A stretch of 64,000 bases of DNA from Apostichopus japonicus (taxonomy: Eukaryota > Echinodermata > Holothuroidea > Aspidochirotida > Stichopodidae), in the NCBI RefSeq assembly GCF_037975245.1, contig NC_092579.1, forward strand, positions 5,641,001 to 5,705,000. The letters run 5' to 3'. The position numbers were made by a program, and so were the translations under genes. The notes beneath the pieces are model-generated. The model did no database searches and had not been told where the DNA came from. It saw nothing but the letters and a program-made list of their open reading frames with translations. Position 1 is the stretch's first letter. Every line of letters begins with the position of its first letter. Below are positions 59,701 to 64,000 of the stretch, in pieces.

Positions 59701-62700
59701 ACGATGTATTAAAATGGATGATGAAAAGCTCTTAAGCAAAAGTGAGAAAGAAAACAAAAATTTCTTGTTTCTGGACAAGAAGGGGGGTGCGTGAGAGGTA
59801 CTTACCTTTGACCTGAATTATTTCAAAGACCATGTCTGTGTCTTCCCCAGAATCAAAGAGGTCTGATAAAAGTCTGGCTAACCTGCTCTCTCCTGAGGTT
59901 GGGGGAGTCTTCCATGACTCCACCCCTGAATACTGTCAAAGTTGGGAAAGAAAAATAAATTAATTACAATTTGGAAGCATTTTTCTACGGGCATAGGTGG
60001 GTGTGCGATTAATCCTGCAGGGCACAGTGAAATTTTGCACCCAATCCGTGGGTGTTTAATGACACACAGATGTTCCTACTCCCGTGACAAGATATTGTCA
60101 TTGGAAATATTTACATAGGAAAGTAAAGGTCTGCCTTTAATGTTGAAATATTCTATAACAAGCAGCAGGCCTGATACTTACAAAACTCTCCACAAAATAC
60201 ATATTCCTGTCAAATGACTGAATTATATTTCTGTGATATTATAAGGTTCCACATGAAGCATTAATGGCACTTAAGACCTTGAAGGCCACAGGAAATTTTA
60301 CACAGGGGCCCTATGTTGCTCACCAGTGCTCGATGGGGTGGTCCATTATATGACCTAGGGGCATATCAAGTTATCGGCCCTTCTCGGCAAGACCACTTTA
60401 AATACCGTTTAGGGGTAAAATTTTCTTAGTTTACTCATATTCGCATGTGGCATAAACCCAATACGAACAACCCCAAGATGTAGGGATTTTCATAGATAAG
60501 AAAATCGTTAAATTCATCAATCAATGAATCAATCACAAAATTGTTGACAAGCCTTAAATACATGAAAGAGGTAAGACATACCAAAAGAGCATCACTGCTT
60601 AATCTATCTCCACTGCCACCAGGTGAGGCTCCTTCATGGCTGGTACCTGGTTTGTGGCCAACAGGTTCCAATAGGCCCAACGCTGAGGCAGTCTGGGAGA
60701 AAGAATCTCGATGTACAAGGTCACAGCACTTTTTAACGACAGGTTGCAGGAAGGCTTTATTGGCAGATGCTTTCTGGAGTCCCCAAGCCTAGGGTAATCA
60801 AATAGTAGTGTTGTGCTGATATTGCTAATATCGGTTTTGGCCGATATCTGACACTCCAATCCCGATATCGGCCTGATACCGATACTTTTAAACGGCCAGA
60901 ATGAAGGTCAAATCACACTTTAAGTCATGCATTAATACATAAAGTATCAAACATTATAATCGGGTATAGTAAGTTACTATCGTTTGTACAACTCACAAAC
61001 AGTAACCACTTGTATGACTCTCATTTCCGGAATACAGTTAGTAAATTAGGAAAAACCAAAAATAAGTGCATATTCTATAACACTAGTCCCTAACCTCTTT
61101 TTAAATCAACGATCATATTCCCCACCAAGTTTATATGCTTGAAACTGTGCTACCATGTTTTTTTTTTTTGTGGAATAACACAAGCCTATCCTTCCTGTCA
61201 CATCCGTTGTATGATTATGACTCTGTTTGACCAAATATGTTCAAGACTGCAAGTTTTATACAAACTGTCATCAAGAGGAGCCACCGATTTCTAAGCAAAA
61301 ATGTTAAGGCATGACACCACGATGAATAAAAGTGATTTCATGTAGATATATGGCGTCGGTTGACATGATGGGTGGTAGTACCTGTCTATCCATGGTTGAG
61401 ACTTCACTGTAAATATTACACTGTACAATTAAATATTACAGTAGGCAAGAAATCAATACTGAAAAGATGGCATAGGTTAAAACATTGTGGGTACCCCATT
61501 AGTTCATGACTATGAGTAACTCACTGGGTTTTCAAATATTATAAAACGCCCACCTATTGGGTTGACAGATATGACAGAGACAGACTTAGTGGGTCTTAGT
61601 GGGGACATCTGCTAACCCAATGACTGACTATACCTACTAGACAATGTATGATGGTATGCTGTATATCAGTACTGAAAGAGATGGCATGACCTGTACCTAT
61701 CTATCCATGATGGGAGACCAGACTAAATGAAATGAGACACGAAAACGTCAAACAATGAAAAAAGAAATTCTCACCACTTTTGATGTGGCCATCTTGAAGT
61801 AAAACTTCCACTTTCTCATTGGTAGATTTCCATAGGCCTCACTTAATCTATTAGCTTTTGATAAAACCAAAGGAATCTGAAATGTACGGAAGACAAAGAT
61901 TTCAACAGTAAATTAGTCAAACAAAAAATTAGCACATATATATATATGCAAATGTCGTCATCTTTTGTAAACTAGGGGAATGTAAGACTAAAAGCAGGTC
62001 ACACAAAGTCAGTGTGATGTCTTTATAGTCACATGACCACTTGAAACAAAACTTCATTGTTAACTTATTGAATGATTTAACATTTGCTGGGTAACAATCA
62101 AACATGTGAAATCTTACAAGGAGTAGATACAGTAAAAGTTATTTTATGAAAGCAAACATGTAAATTTCATTTCATTTCATTCATCATTTCATTGACTGAG
62201 GTTGTGGTCTAGTAGTTAACTCAATGGACTGGCGACTAAGGATTATAGTTGAGCGTAACTGTCTCTCTTCACTGAGATGTATACATGAGGACCAGATTGG
62301 TAACTTGTAAATGAAGCTGTCTGTGCTGGATTGTAGCTGTAACCTATGGGCCATCTCTCAGGGGGAACATAATGGACATGGTGCACTGTAGTGTCCTAGG
62401 AGAGACTCTTCCAATTGTACACACTACCAAGCACGAATGTGACAAGTTGCAAATGGCAAGGAAATAACTTTAGTACAGTCGTGTGAAGCGGCCTTGGTCT
62501 TAGCCTTGAAACCTTCACCTTTGTAACTTGCTCGTCCTGTGAGGGTGCCTTGCAAGAATGAATAAAACCGCATCAATGATGCAGTATCTCAATACTGGAA
62601 GTTTTCATTTTGATTCCTAATTTCAAATCTTCTCTGTCTCTACAATTATCAATATCAATCATGGTACAACAAATACATAACTTGCATTTTTGCTACTTTG

Positions 62701-63440
62701 CCACGAATAGTCTCTGCAGGTTACACTTAATCCTGCTAATCTTGCCTTTAGCGCTCATTGCCTGTTAGTCGAAAGAACGACATTGCAAGGTTTAGTAATG
62801 TCACAGAATACCTAAGAACTTGTTTTTTATGTGGTATCCTTCATCTTAGGTCAGTCTCTGTTGGACTTTTTGGTCATATAGTTTGACGTCAATGACAACA
62901 GCCAAATTAGAAGAGGCGCATAACTCGACCATATTCTTGATGCCTGCCTTGAGAGCTAGGCCTATTGACCTATGTATGTTACTGTAGTGGTGACTACCAT
63001 CAAAACTGTGTCCATTTCTAGATATCAAAACAACCCACGTTTTTCCATCTCAATTTTTGGACATGAAGATTTCATGGATTTATGACTTGGAAAAAAATAA
63101 TGTAAAAGAAGATTACAAGTTTTTATATGCAAGTGATGGGTGGCCTCCTCTTCCCCTAATAGCCACCTCAGTTCCTCTCCATTTTGTTATTTTATTTTAA
63201 TTCTTTGTACATTTGATGTCAAACATTACAGGTTCAAAAGAAAGCTAAACATACTTCATATAACCTTATACATCTTATATCCTTATAAATAAAACATAAC
63301 CTTATACAATTTTTATAGTCTTATAAAAGTTGTGATGCTATGGCCGGCTCCTCTTTTATACGTACCCATCAAACAAACTTACCCTGGTCCTTCCTAGGAA
63401 AAGCTGTCTGAACACCAGTACAATGCTAATGTGGCTATCA
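50733..63440 (-). CDS. BTB/POZ-BACK protein with UBA-like C-terminus, ten exons, 5-prime partial
   Basis: Exons in transcript order: 63440-63383, 61876-61775, 60788-60582, 59932-59806, 58823-58649, 57883-57748, 57272-57162, 56545-56433, 53449-53314, 50954-50733. All are GT-AG with consistent phases (1387 nt). Reading order: a helical stretch (LVFRQLFLG, IPLVLSKANRLSEAYGNLPM), a low-complexity linker (GTSHEGASPGGSGDR), then a BTB fold split over exons (DTDMVFEIIQVK; an insert EEPADIIVDHTQGG; LKAHRAIIAARCDWFRRAL; VQFVRYLYSGQLD; LADMMAVSDRYE), a BACK-like helix pair, an acidic serine linker (DSDSSDSSDYSRD), and a C-terminal UBA-like three-helix pattern (LEETVQQLKEVLGEEIPNEE, DVNRAVNFFFN) ending at the stop 50735-50733. 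BTB-BACK proteins often act as Cullin-3 substrate adaptors; that is inference here. I cannot name an orthologue. The first exon is off the right edge or unseen. Introns hold several tandem repeats and a LINE. Confidence 0.85.
51500..53330. repeat. 119-bp tandem array carrying splice-donor copies, BTB gene last intron
   Basis: Units of about 118-120 bp. Each contains ACATGGTCCAGTAATCTACT, CCTGGTCCAGCAAC and ACTTACCTCTAGTCCAGTAA, that is, three TGGTCCAG-like sub-repeats about 40 bp apart. In gene sense the last motif reads TACTGGACTAGAG|GTAAGT, homologous to the real exon end GACTGGACCAGGG|GTAAGC at 53314. Thirteen donor-like copies are visible, and diverged ones (53225, 53140) lead up to the real exon. 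Confidence 0.9.
53735..55545. repeat. Diverged direct duplication bracketing a LINE fragment
   Basis: The segment at about 53735-53990 (GAGAGAAATGTAACCTCACA, CCCAGATGAGCAATGTG, ACTCATGC, GACACTGCATCTTTTGTA, ACTTGAAAC) recurs at about 55372-55545 (GAGAGAAACATATTGTCAGA, CCCAGATAAGCAATGTG, ACTCATGC, GACACTGCATCTTTTTTTA, TACTTGAACC) in the same order. The LINE fragment lies between them. Confidence 0.65.
54290..55080 (+). mobile_element. Degenerate LINE ORF2 3-prime end (Tx1/L1-like)
   Basis: Frames broken by shifts and stops encode pieces typical of the C-terminal end of Tx1/L1-type ORF2: NVLYVSDLFDQYGNPMSYDR, then FPLSLYFGLIDCIP, then a zinc-knuckle-like CSFCTTQVESLENLFWDC (54750-54805), then EEFFLKFKFAINVEKYLKS just before 55030. 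The reverse transcriptase and endonuclease parts are absent (5-prime truncated). It is antisense within a BTB-gene intron and not functional. Confidence 0.8.
55930..56345. repeat. 15-bp minisatellite, (GATACAGACCAGCTA)n-like
   Basis: Roughly 27 units of 15 bp with variable third and fourth triplets (CCAGCTA, CCAGCCT, CCGACCA, CAGGACA). A block at about 55990-56090 repeats at about 56148-56245, showing larger-scale duplication. All frames are open because the unit length is a multiple of three, so encoded repeats (for example LAGLY on minus) are incidental. Confidence 0.9.
57500..57747 (-). repeat. Two tandem copies of a BTB exon end plus splice donor
   Basis: Units of about 114 bp with CATTACC starts at 57514, 57629 and 57742 (the last is the real exon/donor). 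Each copy carries about 40 bases of exon end (GATATGATGGCTGTTAGC) and the GAG|GTAATG donor. The middle copy (57670-57635) keeps an open 36-nt frame, LGDMMAVSNRYE, preceded by CAG. The distal copy has a base insertion giving TAA. Confidence 0.88.
59085..59675. repeat. 21-bp minisatellite, (TAGAATCTATTTACTTGAGAT)n
   Basis: Written as the unit ATCTATTTACTTGAGATTAG plus AA, about 28 near-identical copies with a few variants near 59440-59490. It lies in a BTB-gene intron. Frames stay open (heptad RLESIYL in one, LEIRIYL in another) only because 21 is a multiple of three. Confidence 0.96.
60812..60900. mobile_element. hAT-like terminus remnant with ATATCGG repeats
   Basis: GTAGTGTTGTGCTGATATTG followed by repeated ATATCGG / CCGATATC motifs resembles the ends of hAT elements whose termini contain ATATCGG palindromes. 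Only one end is seen. Confidence 0.4.
60901..61774. other. BTB-gene intron, no further feature
   Basis: AT-rich intronic sequence with no recognised repeat or ORF; possibly the body of the hAT-like remnant that starts at 60812. Confidence 0.3.
62205..62580 (+). mobile_element. SINE-like element with tRNA-like head
   Basis: GTTGTGGTCTAGTAGTTAAC is A-box-like, followed by a body with CTCTCTTCACTGAGATGTAT that parallels the SINE B body at 3465-3490 (CTCTCTTCACCCAGGTGTAT). It ends near GAATGAATAAAACC. The B box is degraded. Confidence 0.5.
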
Positions 63441-63645
63441 CTGAAAGCCTAATAGGCCTAGGCTTATATATATATATTTTTTAAATGCACTAGGCCTACA
63501 GTAAGTAGCCTTCAGAAATACAAGAATGTGTATAAGTAATTATACAAAATACATGAAGGGCAATCAAACAAACTTATCATGGCCCTTACTCTGAAAAGCT
63601 ACCTGAACACCAGTACTATCCTTAAATGGAATTCAGCAGTACAGA
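63368..63645 (-). repeat. Duplicated exon-plus-donor, BTB gene
   Basis: The exon at 63383-63440 with its donor and flank (ATCAAACAAACTTACCCTGG on plus) recurs 195 bases away at 63563 (ATCAAACAAACTTATCATGG, then AAAAGCTACCTGAACACCAG). The second copy lost its donor GT (ACTTAT on plus) and its acceptor context, so it is a dead exon copy in the preceding intron. Confidence 0.75.
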
Positions 63646-64000
63646 ATGTAATTAGCATGCAATACACTAACACCTCGCGTGCCTAACTACACTACAGAAA
63701 TTGGTCGCGAGCGTAGCCATTTTCGTGTAGCTGTTATGAGTCATAGCCAATCTGCTACAAAACAGACTTGGGGGCGGGGCTTAATCATCAAAAACGGACC
63801 TTTTTACTAATAGTAGAGGCGGCAGCTCAGTGTTGTTTTAAGAAAGAAAAATCATTTAACCATCAAATAAGGAAATAAAAGCCATAAAATGTCATATACA
63901 GGTAGTAAAATTCTTATTAATACCTACCTGTAAACACCAAATGAAAGTTTAAAATGTTAATAAAATATATAATACATAGGACCCTATCTTAGACGATACC
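63646..64000. other. Right edge, no feature supported
   Basis: Probably BTB-gene intron. No exon with both splice sites could be identified. Confidence 0.3.

Noticed and set aside
59103..59794. Heptad-repeat proteins (RLESIYL)n and (LEIRIYL)n
   Set aside because: A 21-bp repeat is open in any stop-free frame; it lies in an intron of a gene on the other strand and has no start context or conserved neighbour.
62846..63028. 60-codon minus ORF NGHSFDGSHHYSNIHRSIGL...
   Set aside because: A plausible-looking peptide after an AG, but there is no donor, it would break the clean phase-0 junction from 63383 to 61876, and no family is recognised. Could be an old transposon fragment.

Overview
The window is animal genomic DNA: AT-rich, with intron-bearing genes, GT-AG splice sites, tRNA-derived SINEs, hAT-type and TTAA-type non-autonomous DNA transposons, and LINE remnants. 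The gene set (KATNIP, ECSIT, ADPRM and a vertebrate-style single-LRRCT Toll-like receptor) points to an invertebrate deuterostome. An echinoderm, perhaps a sea cucumber, is my best guess, but the species is inferred and not proven by any single feature. Layout: (1) 5-14244, minus strand: 15 phase-consistent exons for the N-terminal half of a KATNIP (katanin-interacting, ciliary) orthologue; its start-codon exon was not found and it runs off the left edge. (2) 14.3-28.0 kb: gene-poor DNA with many small mobile elements. (3) 28109-30784, plus: a Toll-like receptor with an intronless coding region, a signal peptide, LRRs, LRRCT, transmembrane segment, TIR domain and an odd all-cysteine C-terminus. 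(4) 31.0-36.1 kb: more hAT-like elements. (5) 36164-42598, minus: five-exon ECSIT orthologue with a mitochondrial-type N-terminus; one intron holds a 107-bp dimeric satellite. (6) 44343-46061, plus: two-exon ADPRM (Mn-dependent ADP-ribose/CDP-alcohol diphosphatase), divergent from ECSIT. (7) 50733-63440, minus: at least ten exons of a BTB/POZ-BACK protein with a UBA-like C-terminus, which I cannot name; its 5-prime end lies off the right edge. How the genes relate: the Toll-like receptor and ECSIT lie tail to tail about 5.4 kb apart. ECSIT is a Toll/TRAF6 pathway adaptor and a mitochondrial complex I assembly factor, so two members of one innate pathway are physically linked. ECSIT and ADPRM are head to head across about 0.7-1.7 kb and may share a promoter. 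KATNIP and the BTB gene appear functionally unrelated neighbours. The most unusual signal is in the BTB gene: at three separate places an exon end with its 5-prime splice site has been duplicated into an adjacent intron, once as a 13-copy array of decoy splice donors and once as an in-frame 36-nt potential microexon.
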